A model generated the notes under the pieces. That model was not told the DNA's origin. It saw only the letters and a program-made list of their open reading frames with translations, and did not search any database. Shown here piece after piece: positions 1 through 7,098 of a stretch of DNA of 64,000 nucleotides. Each line of letters begins with the position of its first letter. Position 1 is the stretch's first letter. The translations under genes and the position numbers were made by a program. This DNA is from an uncultured Spirochaetota bacterium (GTDB lineage: Bacteria; Spirochaetota; Spirochaetia; Treponematales; Treponemataceae): positions 434,001 to 498,000 of the forward strand of contig CALXMF010000001.1 in NCBI GenBank assembly GCA_944389415.1. The letters are read 5' to 3'.

Positions 1-393
1 CGCGGGGCAATGTTCATTCCCGGCTGGATACCTGATTTATCAGTTGGGGACAGTATTTATACATTCGGGTTTAATTTACCTTTTATTGGTAATCAGCTGC
101 GTTTACTGCCTATCATTTATGTTATTTCACAGCTTTTGTTTGGCTGGATAACTCAGTCAGCTGCCGCTGCAAACAGTCAAATGAAAATAATGATGTATGG
201 TATGCCGCTATTCTTCTTCTTTATTTTTTATAATGCGCCATCAGGACTGCTGATTTACTGGACAGTCAGTAACCTGCTGCAGCTGGTTCAGCAGGTTATT
301 ATAAACCGGATTATGAAGACAAAGCGTGCGGAAATGGAACAGAAAAAGCCAGCTGTAGAAAAATTTGTACCGCAAAAAAGAAAAAGAAAGTAA
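1..393 (+). CDS. yidC: YidC membrane insertase, C-terminal part
   Basis: This is the 3' end of a gene whose start lies before the window; the frame is open from base 1. YidC inserts and folds proteins in the inner membrane. The visible 130 residues hold the last transmembrane helices, including a hydrophobic stretch around residues 31-48 and the family motif FYNAPSGLLIYW near residues 80-90. They end in a basic tail (KRKRK) of the kind that can touch the ribosome. The gene is followed after 16 bases by jag, a very common bacterial pairing. Identification is secure from the motif and the neighbour. Confidence 0.95.
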   Translation, partial: RGAMFIPGWIPDLSVGDSIYTFGFNLPFIGNQLRLLPIIYVISQLLFGWITQSAAAANSQMKIMMYGMPLFFFFIFYNAPSGLLIYWTVSNLLQLVQQVIINRIMKTKRAEMEQKKPAVEKFVPQKRKRK

Positions 394-409
394 TTTTGGA
401 GGTCTTATT

Positions 410-1108
410 ATGACTTATGAATATGAAGCAAAAACGGAAAAAGAAGCAATAGAACTTGCTGCTGCCGAGCTTGGCCTTGAGAAAGATCAGTTTGATGTGG
501 AAATACTTGAATCACAGAAAAACAGTCTTTTTAAAAAAGGCTATGTAAAAATTCGTGTGCATACAGCTGATGTCGTGGAACATACTGATTCAGGTGAGTT
601 TGAAGGTTCTGTTCCGAAACATCGATTGTTTGCTGATCCTGTACCGCAGGATGAATTTGAAAAACAACTGGTTGAATTTATAGCATCAGTTATCAGAAAA
701 ATGGGATATGACGTAACTGTTGATATTATGTTCCGTGAAGAGCATAAACTTGGAATTAAACTCAGTTCATCGCATTCGTCGATTCTCATAGGCAGAAAAG
801 GAAAAAATCTTGATGCTTTGCAGCTTTTGGCAAATGTATATGCTGGCCGTCTCGGTCATGATGAAATGAGAATTATTCTTGATACGGAGAATTATCGTAT
901 CCGGCGTGAAGAATCTCTTGTTCGTCTTGCATATACAACAGCAGATCGTGTGCGAAACAGCCGCAGTTCTATATTGCTTGAACCGATGAATCCGTTTGAA
1001 CGGCGTCTTATACATACGACTCTGAATGAGATTACTGATGTTGAAACTAAAAGCGAAGGAGAAGGTTTATATAAACAAGTACGTGTTTATTATAAAGGTA
1101 TTCGCTGA
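410..1108 (+). CDS. jag: Jag/SpoIIIJ-associated RNA-binding protein
   Basis: The 232-residue product has the three-part Jag build: an N-terminal Jag_N domain (about 1-50), a central KH-II domain with the loop GRKGKN near residue 129, and a C-terminal R3H domain (about 170-232). Jag (KhpB/EloR in other bacteria) binds RNA and is linked to cell elongation and envelope growth. I chose the ATG at 410 because TTTTGGAGGT sits just upstream; an earlier in-frame start at 365 lies inside yidC. The stop overlaps the next start by one base (TGATG), so translation of the next gene is probably coupled. Confidence 0.93.
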   Translation: MTYEYEAKTEKEAIELAAAELGLEKDQFDVEILESQKNSLFKKGYVKIRVHTADVVEHTDSGEFEGSVPKHRLFADPVPQDEFEKQLVEFIASVIRKMGYDVTVDIMFREEHKLGIKLSSSHSSILIGRKGKNLDALQLLANVYAGRLGHDEMRIILDTENYRIRREESLVRLAYTTADRVRNSRSSILLEPMNPFERRLIHTTLNEITDVETKSEGEGLYKQVRVYYKGIR

Positions 1109-1980
1109 TGAAATGTTTTTCTAAAATATACTTATCTGTCAGAATAGGTATACTTTGTTGTGTGTCTGCTGCTTGTGCTTCTGCATTTGCAGCAGAAGAG
1201 GTGAAAGTAAAAATGCAGGATATCTTGTCTGGCAGCATACGTTCAGAGCTTGTTGCTGGTACAGAATCTTTGATGCGGACTGGTGCTTTATCTGATGAGG
1301 AAATGTCTTATACTGAGTCAGTTTCTCATGTTTTTTATAAAAAAGAGCCAGTTATTTCACTTATTCCTGAAAACAATTTACTTAAATCGTTTGAATTACA
1401 GCTGCCTTCTGGTGATAGTCCTGATCTGGTTATTGAATCCCTATATATTCTTAATAAGCGGAATTCAAGTGTAGATAAGGATGATATGGAAAAAATAGAA
1501 AAGATTGTAAGATCATTTTCTACACTGGAAGGTGTTTCATATGTTTCAAGTGATGAAAAAGTTGAGACTCTTTATCACAAAGCTTACACTATAGAAAACC
1601 TTGAAACGCGAAACAAAATACCTGATCAGATATCCGGTTCAGCTGACGGTAAAAGACTGTATATGTATCAATATGATAACAGTTTTAAAGACTGTATTTA
1701 CAGTGTTGATTATCGTGTTTCTGGAAATACGCTTTTGCTTACTATGGTTATAGCAGATTATATTAAGATGGGACCGATAAAAGCGGTAAAACCGGGCAAT
1801 GTATCAATCACTATATTAATAGAGCTCGCTGAAGATGGTGTTGCAATGAATTCAATTGTAATGAGTAAATTTGCGAATGTGCCGTTTATCGCGGGAAAAA
1901 TACAGCATTCTTTTCAGGCGCGTACTGATGCTATGTTCCAATGGTTTGTTAAAAGTTATCTGAATAAAGGTATTCAGTAA
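1108..1980 (+). CDS. Secreted protein of unknown function, possibly DUF6675
   Basis: A 290-residue protein with a clear signal peptide: a basic start, a hydrophobic core and an Ala-rich cleavage region ending near residue 28. No lipobox and no other membrane segment is visible, so it is probably periplasmic. From memory it resembles a treponemal family called DUF6675, but I am not certain. No catalytic motif stands out. It starts one base inside the jag stop and is followed after 32 bases by the immunophilin lipoprotein. The yidC-jag-orf-ppi order suggests an envelope-biogenesis operon; a role in exported-protein folding is only inference. Confidence 0.75.
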   Translation: MKCFSKIYLSVRIGILCCVSAACASAFAAEEVKVKMQDILSGSIRSELVAGTESLMRTGALSDEEMSYTESVSHVFYKKEPVISLIPENNLLKSFELQLPSGDSPDLVIESLYILNKRNSSVDKDDMEKIEKIVRSFSTLEGVSYVSSDEKVETLYHKAYTIENLETRNKIPDQISGSADGKRLYMYQYDNSFKDCIYSVDYRVSGNTLLLTMVIADYIKMGPIKAVKPGNVSITILIELAEDGVAMNSIVMSKFANVPFIAGKIQHSFQARTDAMFQWFVKSYLNKGIQ

Positions 1981-2012
1981 TATAAAAAGATTATTCAGGG
2001 GTATATACAGTT

Positions 2013-3038
2013 ATGCAGCGTAAATTGATTTGCATGTTATGTGCATTAGGAATTATGGTTATGGGAGGTTGTTCATCGATGGATGAAAGTATGAAAGCAA
2101 TTGAAGGCAGAGACGGTATTTTTGCCATTATGGAAACTACACGGGGAAATATCGTTCTTGATTTGTATTATAAGCAGACACCGCTTACTGTTACTAATTT
2201 TATAGGTCTTGCAGAAGGTACACTTGATGCTGCAAAAGGAAAGCATTTTTATGATGGTTTGAAATTTCATCGTGTTATATCTGACTTTATGATTCAGGGC
2301 GGTGATCCAAGAGGTAATGGAACCGGCGGACCAGGATATCAATTTGTTGATGAATTTGTAGAGGAATTGAAGCATGATGGTCCTGGTGTTCTTTCTATGG
2401 CAAATGCCGGTCCGGGAACAAACGGCAGTCAGTTTTTTATCACTCATGTTGCTACGCCGTGGCTTGATGGAAAGCATACTGTTTTTGGCCGTGTTGTAGA
2501 AGGTCAGAATGTTGTGAATTCAATTAAGCAGAATGATGTGATTAAAAAAGTTACAATAGTCCGGCAGGGAGAAGAAGCACAATCATTCACAGCGACTCAG
2601 GCAGATTTTAATATGCGTAAGGCAGAAGCTGAGAAAAAAGCTCAGGAAGCCGCTGAGATAAAAGCGAAAAAAGCAGCAGAAATGCTTGAGAAAAAAGTTT
2701 CCGGATACGAAAAAACAGCTGATAATATTTATTATAAAATTACAGCTGAAGGAAATGGTTCTAAAATAGGTAAAAACAAGAATGTTTCAGTGCATTATAA
2801 AGGGTATTTACCGAATGATACTGTTTTTGATGCTTCAGAAGGAAGAGGTCCTCTTTCTTTTAAGACTGGAGCAGGACAGATGATACCTGGTTTTGATATT
2901 ATGGTGCAGGATATGGCTGTCGGAGAGAAACGTACAATCGCATTGCCTCCGGAAATGGCATATGGTCCGGCAGGGTATGGACCGATTCCGGCAAATTCAT
3001 ACATTTTCTTTGATGTAGAATTGCTTGAAGCAAAATAA
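2013..3038 (+). CDS. Dual immunophilin lipoprotein (cyclophilin plus FKBP)
   Basis: A 341-residue peptidyl-prolyl isomerase carrying two unrelated isomerase folds. The N-terminus is a lipoprotein signal with lipobox MGGC (Cys about residue 20), so it should be anchored in a membrane facing the periplasm. A cyclophilin domain follows (about 35-185), with the FHR...FMIQGGDP active-site signature. A charged Ala/Lys/Glu helix (about 195-230) leads to an FKBP domain (about 240-341) with [15 protein letters not shown] and the AYG...IP loop. Cyclophilin-FKBP fusions have been described from treponemes. AGGGG upstream serves as ribosome site. It likely helps fold exported proteins. Confidence 0.92.
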   Translation: MQRKLICMLCALGIMVMGGCSSMDESMKAIEGRDGIFAIMETTRGNIVLDLYYKQTPLTVTNFIGLAEGTLDAAKGKHFYDGLKFHRVISDFMIQGGDPRGNGTGGPGYQFVDEFVEELKHDGPGVLSMANAGPGTNGSQFFITHVATPWLDGKHTVFGRVVEGQNVVNSIKQNDVIKKVTIVRQGEEAQSFTATQADFNMRKAEAEKKAQEAAEIKAKKAAEMLEKKVSGYEKTADNIYYKITAEGNGSKIGKNKNVSVHYKGYLPNDTVFDASEGRGPLSFKTGAGQMIPGFDIMVQDMAVGEKRTIALPPEMAYGPAGYGPIPANSYIFFDVELLEAK

Positions 3039-3050
3039 ATTGGGGTTAAT

Positions 3051-3467
3051 ATGAAATCATTTACCAGAGAATTGTGGTTTAATACAGATAAAAAACGTCA
3101 GTTTATTAATATCACGCCAACTGTAGAAGAATTACTTGCTGAGTCGGGAATTCAGGAAGGTTTTGTGCTGGTAAATGCGATGCATATTACAGCAAGCGTT
3201 TTTATAAATGATGATGAGAGCGGTTTGCACTATGATTTTGATCGGTGGTTGGAGGAAATTGCTCCTCATGAACCGGTTTCAAAATATCACCATAATTGCG
3301 GCGAAGATAATGCCGACGCGCATATGAAACGCCAAGTCATGGGAAGAGAAGTTGTCATTGCTGTTACAAATGGAAAATTACATTTTGGTCCATGGGAACA
3401 GATTTTCTATGGCGAATTTGATGGACAGCGCAGAAAACGTGTTCTGGTAAAAATTATTGGTGAATAA
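3051..3467 (+). CDS. YjbQ/UPF0047 family protein
   Basis: A 138-residue protein matching the YjbQ (UPF0047) family in length and motifs. It has the [13 protein letters not shown] stretch, the histidine cluster [16 protein letters not shown] and the closing [13 protein letters not shown]. Members have weak thiamine-phosphate synthase activity in vitro; the physiological role is unsettled. GGGG lies 5 bases before the ATG. It is the last gene before a strong terminator, and so closes the yidC-jag transcript. Confidence 0.9.
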   Translation: MKSFTRELWFNTDKKRQFINITPTVEELLAESGIQEGFVLVNAMHITASVFINDDESGLHYDFDRWLEEIAPHEPVSKYHHNCGEDNADAHMKRQVMGREVVIAVTNGKLHFGPWEQIFYGEFDGQRRKRVLVKIIGE

Positions 3468-3532
3468 GGATATAATACAAATTAACCGCAGTCATTCTAT
3501 CAATGAAATAATTATTGTATTCTGAAGTATTA

Positions 3533-3557
3533 AAAAGCAGCCTTTGGGCTGCTTTTT
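3533..3557 (+). terminator. Rho-independent terminator after yjbQ
   Basis: A perfect 10-bp stem (AAAAGCAGCC / GGCTGCTTTT) with a TTTG loop, ending in a T run. It closes the operon that begins upstream of the window. Confidence 0.9.
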
Positions 3558-3619
3558 ATTTTATATTGAAATATTTAAGAGTGATTATCTATTGCAGTTA
3601 TATATATTAGGTAATTGTA

Positions 3620-3647
3620 TTGACTTTAAATTTAGAATTGTTATAAT
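3620..3647 (+). promoter_or_regulatory. Promoter of the perR-like/queD-like pair
   Basis: TTGACT (3620-3625), a 16-base spacer and TATAAT (3642-3647): a near-consensus sigma-70 promoter. Two PerR-box-like sites overlie its downstream half. Confidence 0.8.
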
Positions 3648-3666
3648 AATATTAGATTAATTCTAA
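3632..3666. promoter_or_regulatory. Tandem PerR/Fur-box-like operators
   Basis: Bases 3632-3646 match the B. subtilis PerR box TTATAATNATTATAA at all but two fixed positions and cover the -10 box. Bases 3652-3666 form a second, weaker dyad (TTAGATTAATTCTAA) at the start of the transcript. This placement fits autorepression by the encoded Fur-family protein. Confidence 0.65.
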
Positions 3667-3680
3667 AGGAAGTGAGATGT

Positions 3681-4088
3681 ATGACGAAATATGAAAAACA
3701 AATCTATGATATTGTGAATGCTTCTCACGAACATATGACGGCTGATCAAGTTTATGGAAAACTGCAAAAAATTTATCCTGCTGTTTCTCGTGCTACTGTA
3801 TATAATAATTTAAACAAACTTTGTGATATGAGAATGATTCGTAGGGTGTCTTTGGAAAATTTACCTGATCGATATGATCGAATTGAGAAACACGATCATC
3901 TTGTATGCCAAAGATGCGGAAAATTATCTGATATTTGTTTTGATGATTTAACGCAATCATTAAGGACTCAGTTCGGAGACAATTTTTTGTTCTATGACCT
4001 TAAAGTTTATTATATTTGTCCTGACTGTCGTAAAGAGCAGTCTAGTGAACTAACTCTGGATCATACGGGAAGTCCCGTAAATTTATAA
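3681..4088 (+). CDS. Fur-family regulator, PerR-like
   Basis: A 135-residue Fur-family repressor. A winged-helix DNA-binding half (about 1-75, with VSRATVYNNLNKL as recognition region) is followed by a dimer/metal half. Cys pairs CQRC and CPDC would form the structural zinc site, as in PerR and Fur. The ATG at 3681 is preferred over the in-frame GTG at 3672 because AGGAAGTGAG ends just before it. The upstream operators resemble PerR boxes rather than Fur boxes, which suggests peroxide sensing. The ORF alone does not separate PerR from Fur or Zur. Confidence 0.88.
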   Translation: MTKYEKQIYDIVNASHEHMTADQVYGKLQKIYPAVSRATVYNNLNKLCDMRMIRRVSLENLPDRYDRIEKHDHLVCQRCGKLSDICFDDLTQSLRTQFGDNFLFYDLKVYYICPDCRKEQSSELTLDHTGSPVNL

Positions 4089-4107
4089 AACTAAGGAGAA
4101 TTTTATT

Positions 4108-4674
4108 ATGAGAAGTATTACCACATTAGACCTGCAGTATGCACACAGATTTTATGGATTTAAAGGAGAAGCTCAGTACCTGCATGGACATACAGGTGTT
4201 CTGACTATTGAAGTTGAGGATTCAGTAGAGCCTGGTGTTAATATGGTGTTTCCCTGTAACGAGATTCAGAAAACTGCTTGGGAAGTTTTAAAAAATTTTG
4301 ACCATGCGTTGATTTTGAGACAAGATGATCCGTTACTGCCTGCTATTTTAGATGTATATGAAAAGCAGGGTATTAAAGATGGTGCTCCGCAGAATAAAAT
4401 GAAGGGTCCTGCTTTCAAGTCTGAACTGGCAACCGCTTATCCTGATTGCCGCTTAGTTGTTACTAAAGAAACAATGACTGTTGAAGGTATGATTAAGATT
4501 GTGTATGATTTATTGAAAGACAAGTTGAATATTGCTAAAATTACCTTTACAAGTGGTGTTAATGCTGCTTCGGCTGAATTCCAGACAAAAAATAATATTG
4601 ACCGCTGTCCTCTGTGCGGTATTGCTTTAAATGAAAATGGCGTATGCCCGAAATGCGGTTATAAGAAAGCATAA
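4108..4674 (+). CDS. QueD/PTPS-like protein with C-terminal zinc ribbon
   Basis: A 188-residue protein of the 6-pyruvoyl-tetrahydropterin synthase / 6-carboxy-tetrahydropterin synthase superfamily. The zinc-binding LHGHTG and the downstream H and E positions (FDHALIL, VTKETMTVEG) are present. In QueD the catalytic Cys lies four residues before HGH, and in PTPS-III a Glu lies three before; here those positions are Ala and Gln. A C-terminal extension carries a four-Cys zinc ribbon (CPLC...CPKC). AAGGAGA precedes the start. It sits 19 bases after the Fur-family gene and shares its transcript, so peroxide or metal control is likely. The reaction catalysed is uncertain. Confidence 0.82.
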   Translation: MRSITTLDLQYAHRFYGFKGEAQYLHGHTGVLTIEVEDSVEPGVNMVFPCNEIQKTAWEVLKNFDHALILRQDDPLLPAILDVYEKQGIKDGAPQNKMKGPAFKSELATAYPDCRLVVTKETMTVEGMIKIVYDLLKDKLNIAKITFTSGVNAASAEFQTKNNIDRCPLCGIALNENGVCPKCGYKKA

Positions 4675-4687
4675 AGAATGATTGATT

Positions 4688-4729
4688 AAAATCAGAGCTG
4701 TTTTATTTTATAAACAGCTCTGATTTTTA
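4688..4729 (+). terminator. Terminator after the queD-like gene
   Basis: A 16-bp stem (left arm 4688-4703, right arm 4712-4727) with an AT-rich 8-base loop, ending in T residues. Confidence 0.85.
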
Positions 4730-4786
4730 CATGTGATTAGTATTTTATTTCAGCTGGAATTAAAATAAAAAAGTTATGTTATATGC

Positions 4787-4815
4787 TTGACAAAAAAAAA
4801 CATATATCTTATTAT
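4787..4815 (+). promoter_or_regulatory. tRNA promoter
   Basis: Consensus TTGACA (4787-4792), a 17-base spacer and TATTAT (4810-4815). The tRNA begins 13 bases after the -10 box. Confidence 0.85.
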
Positions 4816-4827
4816 ATTTCAGTACGA

Positions 4828-4900
4828 CGCAGGGTAGAGCAGTTGGCAGCTCGTCGGGCTCATAACCCGGAGGCCGTAGGTTCGAGTCCTACCCCTGCTA
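4828..4900 (+). tRNA. Initiator tRNA-fMet (CAT)
   Basis: A 73-base cloverleaf without encoded CCA. The anticodon loop is CTCATAA. Initiator features are visible: three consecutive G-C pairs at the base of the anticodon stem (GGG/CCC), an A11-T24 pair in the D stem, and no Watson-Crick pair at position 1-72. Here 1-72 reads C-T rather than the usual C-A. Stems: acceptor 4829-4834 with 4893-4898, T stem GTAGG/CCTAC. It is a single-gene transcript between its own promoter and terminator. Confidence 0.92.
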
Positions 4901-4910
4901 TAATAAGTAG

Positions 4911-4935
4911 AAGCAGCCTTGTGGCTGCTTTTTTT
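4911..4935 (+). terminator. Terminator after tRNA-fMet
   Basis: Stem AAGCAGCC/GGCTGCTT with a TTGT loop and seven following T residues. Confidence 0.92.
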
Positions 4936-4956
4936 ATTTTCTAGTCATATTTTAAA

Positions 4957-4987
4957 TATAAAAAGAGCGGCACTTTTTTAGTGCCGC
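4957..4987 (-). terminator. Terminator of the esterase gene
   Basis: On the minus strand, stem GCGGCACT/AGTGCCGC (4967-4974 with 4980-4987) is followed by a T run. With the preceding tRNA terminator it separates the two convergent units. Bases 4675-5007 hold only the tRNA, its promoter and these three hairpins. Confidence 0.85.
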
Positions 4988-5007
4988 CTGTTTATTTTTG
5001 TATTATA

Positions 5008-6294
5008 TTATTTTGCCTGCTGTGCAAGCCATTCCATAAGAGTTATTTCACTTCCGTTTATAGTACCACATACATCATTGTTATAAACATGAATCCAGAT
5101 CCAGTGGCCATCATATTCATATGGAGATCCGTCTTCTGTTTTATATAATCCTGATTTGTCTGTAACATCTCTGAAGTAGGTAAGGAATACATCTTGCGCA
5201 TCTGCTTTTATAAGGCGGTCATATGTGGGCAGAGTGAATTCAGGTCCGGGCAGTGTTGTGTCACGGGCAGATAATACAAACCACATTTTCTGGTCTTTCA
5301 GGACCTGAATGTCTTCATCAGTAAGATGAGAGTTTTTCATTCCTTCACAAATAGGATATGCTGCTGCAAAAAAATCAGGATAATCAAGAAGCATGCGGAG
5401 TGTCATAAATCCGCCGTTTGAACAACCGCCAATATAAATACGTCCTGTATCAATACCATCATTCTGAGCTATATAAGCATCAATTAAGTATTTGAGAGCT
5501 TCGGTATAAATAGAAGTTGCTGGTCTGCGTTCTCCTGTTCCATCATCCATCCATTTAGTAGGGGCTTGAGGAACTAATACATATGCTCCGCCAAAGTAAT
5601 TCTGAATTTTTGTTCCAGCAAGATCACAGGCTTTATTTGCTGATAAAGGAATAGATGCGTCAGTTCCTCCTTCTCCTCCGCCGTGTAACCAGATTAATAA
5701 TGGTTTTTTATTTTTAATGCTGGCATTTTCTGGCTTGAATGATGCATATCCAAGAGTATATTCTCCGCAGATTTCAGCTCCGTAAGTAAAAACATCCAGC
5801 TGGGGACGAATGATATTTGCCAATTTTGTTGTGGTAAAACCTGTTATTGTATTTTGCCCGGCGATAATATCTTTTTGCTGGGTAATTGTGTATTCACAAT
5901 CAATCCATGCGTTGCCGCTGTCATAGTAGTTTAACACAGAACCTATCGAAAGATTGGGTGCAATTTCTAATTCAAGGGTAACATATCTTCCTTTATCAAC
6001 TGGTGTCCCATCTTCAGATGAAACATACGCGGCTACAACTGTACGTCTGCCGCTTTCGAGAACAGGATTTTCTGATACACGGGGATCTGTGCGGGTAACA
6101 TCAACAGTAAAAGTATTATTATCTACTGTTCCTTTAGTTAATGAAGATCCCATATTCAGAATGATTTTTGATGTAACTGCTCCCCAATCCTGAACAGTAT
6201 CAATGCGGTTGTATGTACCCGCCTGAAAAGGAATCGCCCATAGTGCGGTAATTGCGCAAACTGCGCTAAGTACAGCTGCGATTAATTTTTTCAT
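5008..6294 (-). CDS. Secreted alpha/beta-hydrolase (esterase/peptidase-like)
   Basis: A 428-residue exported hydrolase with a signal peptide (about 1-20). The first half looks like a beta-rich domain. The second half is an alpha/beta-hydrolase with the oxyanion region LLIWLHGGGEGG, the nucleophile elbow GGCSNGG around residue 290 (Ser in GCSNG), and a candidate catalytic His near the C-terminus (YEYDGHWIW). The pattern is closest to PHB-depolymerase/LpqC-like or prolyl-oligopeptidase-like esterases, possibly acting on plant or mucin-derived polymers. AAAGGAGG lies just before the start. It stands alone between terminators. Confidence 0.82.
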   Translation of the reverse strand: MKKLIAAVLSAVCAITALWAIPFQAGTYNRIDTVQDWGAVTSKIILNMGSSLTKGTVDNNTFTVDVTRTDPRVSENPVLESGRRTVVAAYVSSEDGTPVDKGRYVTLELEIAPNLSIGSVLNYYDSGNAWIDCEYTITQQKDIIAGQNTITGFTTTKLANIIRPQLDVFTYGAEICGEYTLGYASFKPENASIKNKKPLLIWLHGGGEGGTDASIPLSANKACDLAGTKIQNYFGGAYVLVPQAPTKWMDDGTGERRPATSIYTEALKYLIDAYIAQNDGIDTGRIYIGGCSNGGFMTLRMLLDYPDFFAAAYPICEGMKNSHLTDEDIQVLKDQKMWFVLSARDTTLPGPEFTLPTYDRLIKADAQDVFLTYFRDVTDKSGLYKTEDGSPYEYDGHWIWIHVYNNDVCGTINGSEITLMEWLAQQAK

Positions 6295-6425
6295 AGGTAA
6301 ACCTCCTTTGTATACCTTTGAAGTGAATTAGTGAATAAATAAATATATAGTATAAGTTATTGTTTACTGCAACCAGATATTGTTCTTTTTTTGAAATAAG
6401 TATTCTTTAGTTGATATATAAAAAA

Positions 6426-6447
6426 AAGCCGTTCAGGTGAACGGCTT
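6426..6447 (-). terminator. Terminator for the small minus-strand gene
   Basis: Inverted repeat AAGCCGTTCA/TGAACGGCTT; read on the minus strand it is followed by a run of T residues. Confidence 0.8.
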
Positions 6448-6478
6448 AAAAAGGAGAAAAAATTAAATTAAAGATATT

Positions 6479-6886
6479 TTATGCTGAAATGCGTTTTGTA
6501 TAACGTCCTGACAACCAGTGCCATATATTGGAAATAATATTATCTGATGCATGTACTGATTCAGTTACTGTATTATGATTTCCTGAGATCATAAAATGAA
6601 GCAGTTTCATTGCGTCACTTACAGAATCCGCACGGAAAGTTAACTGATATTCTGTATTACTTTTATTTTTTTCAATAATATGATTCTGGATAAAAGTATT
6701 TCCTCGTAAATCAGCTGATTCATTATTATATGTGTAAAAGATAGGCGACTTGCATGAATCAATAATCCTGAATAGTTCAGTTATATTAGCGGTGCGGATA
6801 GTCACAGTATACATATCAGCTCTCTGTGAGATGTTAAGATTATCAGTAGAATAAATCTGAGCTCCTGAAAAAGGAATAAACGTCAT
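6479..6886 (-). CDS. Small cytoplasmic protein of unknown function
   Basis: A 135-residue protein with no signal peptide, membrane segment or recognisable motif. I believe it is a real gene: a textbook ribosome site (AAGGAGG) lies 7 bases before the ATG, and its own terminator follows the stop. The body is mixed alpha/beta, with a central segment (about 60-95) rich in Asn and polar residues. It is transcribed divergently from aspS with a 212-base gap. No function can be assigned. Confidence 0.7.
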   Translation of the reverse strand: MTFIPFSGAQIYSTDNLNISQRADMYTVTIRTANITELFRIIDSCKSPIFYTYNNESADLRGNTFIQNHIIEKNKSNTEYQLTFRADSVSDAMKLLHFMISGNHNTVTESVHASDNIISNIWHWLSGRYTKRISA

Positions 6887-7063
6887 AACAAACCTCCTTA
6901 CAATTACTTTGGTTGTTTTTATTTCTATCTGAAATATACTGCATTAAAATGACTATTTCTCAAAATATTCTGCTTAAAAATATAAATATTCAGTCATATT
7001 ATGATTTTTATTTCTGCTTTATTTTATTTTGTCTTTATAATTATTTTGTTAATGTGCCACCCA

Positions 7064-7092
7064 TTGCAATCTGTCTTTCTTCTTATTATATT
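7064..7092 (+). promoter_or_regulatory. aspS promoter (leaderless layout)
   Basis: TTGCAA (7064-7069), 17-base spacer, TATATT (7087-7092), then only 6 bases to the ATG at 7099. The expected transcript start coincides with the start codon. Confidence 0.72.
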
Positions 7093-7098
7093 ATCTTT

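Noticed and set aside
541-789. Minus-strand reading frame opposite jag
   Set aside because: A shadow of the coding strand; no ribosome site, and the protein has no plausible composition. The same applies to most long antisense frames in the window.
6913-7098. Open frame extending aspS upstream by 62 codons
   Set aside because: The sequence is Phe/Tyr/Ile-rich and unlike any synthetase N-terminus, and it contains the promoter boxes of aspS.
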